Part shown: one piece after another, positions 62,801-64,000 of the stretch | Layout of the letters: each line of letters opens with the position of its first letter | Numbering within the stretch: position 1 is the first letter of the stretch | Source of the DNA: Burkholderiales bacterium | GTDB lineage: Bacteria > Pseudomonadota > Gammaproteobacteria > Burkholderiales > Burkholderiaceae_C | Direction: 5' to 3' | Assembly: GCA_016000265.1 (NCBI GenBank) | Contig: JAECRL010000001.1 | Coordinates: 537,205 to 601,204 of the forward strand | Length of the DNA stretch: 64,000 nt | Notes under the pieces: model-generated | What the model was told of the DNA's origin: nothing | The model's input: only the letters and a program-made list of their open reading frames with translations | Database searches by the model: none | Position numbers and translations under genes: made by a program

Positions 62801-64000
<1,200 letters not shown>

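Overview
The window is 64 kb of GC-rich DNA in which genes lie almost end to end. It looks like the chromosome of a betaproteobacterium of the order Burkholderiales (Comamonadaceae/Sphaerotilaceae-like; the genus cannot be fixed from this sequence). The evidence is the ftsK-lolA-rarA housekeeping block, a zapB/zapA/6S RNA unit, a soluble NAD-type formate dehydrogenase (fdsGBA-fdhD-fdsD) with an OFA-family transporter, and a cobalamin operon behind a B12 riboswitch. I saw no insertion sequences, integrases, tRNAs, rRNAs or CRISPR arrays.

Layout. 1-5.6 kb: the end of ftsK, then lolA, a DEAD-box helicase with a long repetitive tail, and rarA. 5.6-18.6 kb: a type VI secretion locus in two divergent arms, tssJ-tssK-tssL on the minus strand and a TPR lipoprotein gene-tssB-tssC-hcp-tssE-tssF-tssG-tssH on the plus strand. 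tssM, tssA, vgrG and PAAR genes are not in the window. 18.6-23.2 kb: a small Cys-motif protein, two tandem paralogous membrane-anchored proteins made of beta-type repeats (no family recognised), and two tandem paralogous membrane diguanylate cyclases. 23.2-30.8 kb: a PadR regulator with two operator palindromes around the promoter of a dienoyl-CoA reductase / NTF2-like / dienoyl-CoA isomerase operon, then an AraC regulator divergent from a cytochrome P450, and a LuxR-type regulator. 30.8-38.6 kb: the formate dehydrogenase operon read from an OFA transporter promoter that carries a dyad near -65. 38.8-42.1 kb: an HD-GYP protein, a beta-hydroxyacid dehydrogenase and a degenerate GGDEF protein.

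42.1-43.1 kb: 6S RNA with a strong terminator, zapA and a ZapB-like gene. 43.1-59.0 kb: a cobalamin riboswitch followed by btuB-cobU-btuF-btuC-btuD-cobB/cbiA-cobO-cbiB-cobC/D-cobQ-(second BtuF-like gene)-cobT-cobS, then an M48 peptidase fused to a pilin-like domain, then an alpha-ribazole phosphatase. Most of these genes overlap by 1-4 bases and are probably co-transcribed. They cover B12 uptake, side-chain amidation, adenosylation, aminopropanol attachment and lower-ligand assembly. Corrin-ring genes are absent here. 58.9-64 kb, minus strand: aspS (cut by the window edge), a terminator, nudB, an EEP-family hydrolase, clsB and a ligase-associated DNA exonuclease.

The observations most worth following are the tandem beta-repeat protein pair, the M48 peptidase-pilin fusion, the signal-less BtuF-like protein inside the cobalamin operon, the GGDEF proteins (a tandem pair that differs in the I-site, and a third with a GGDRF active site and an intact I-site), and two well-formed promoter/operator arrangements. 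No single clearly unprecedented multi-gene system was identified.
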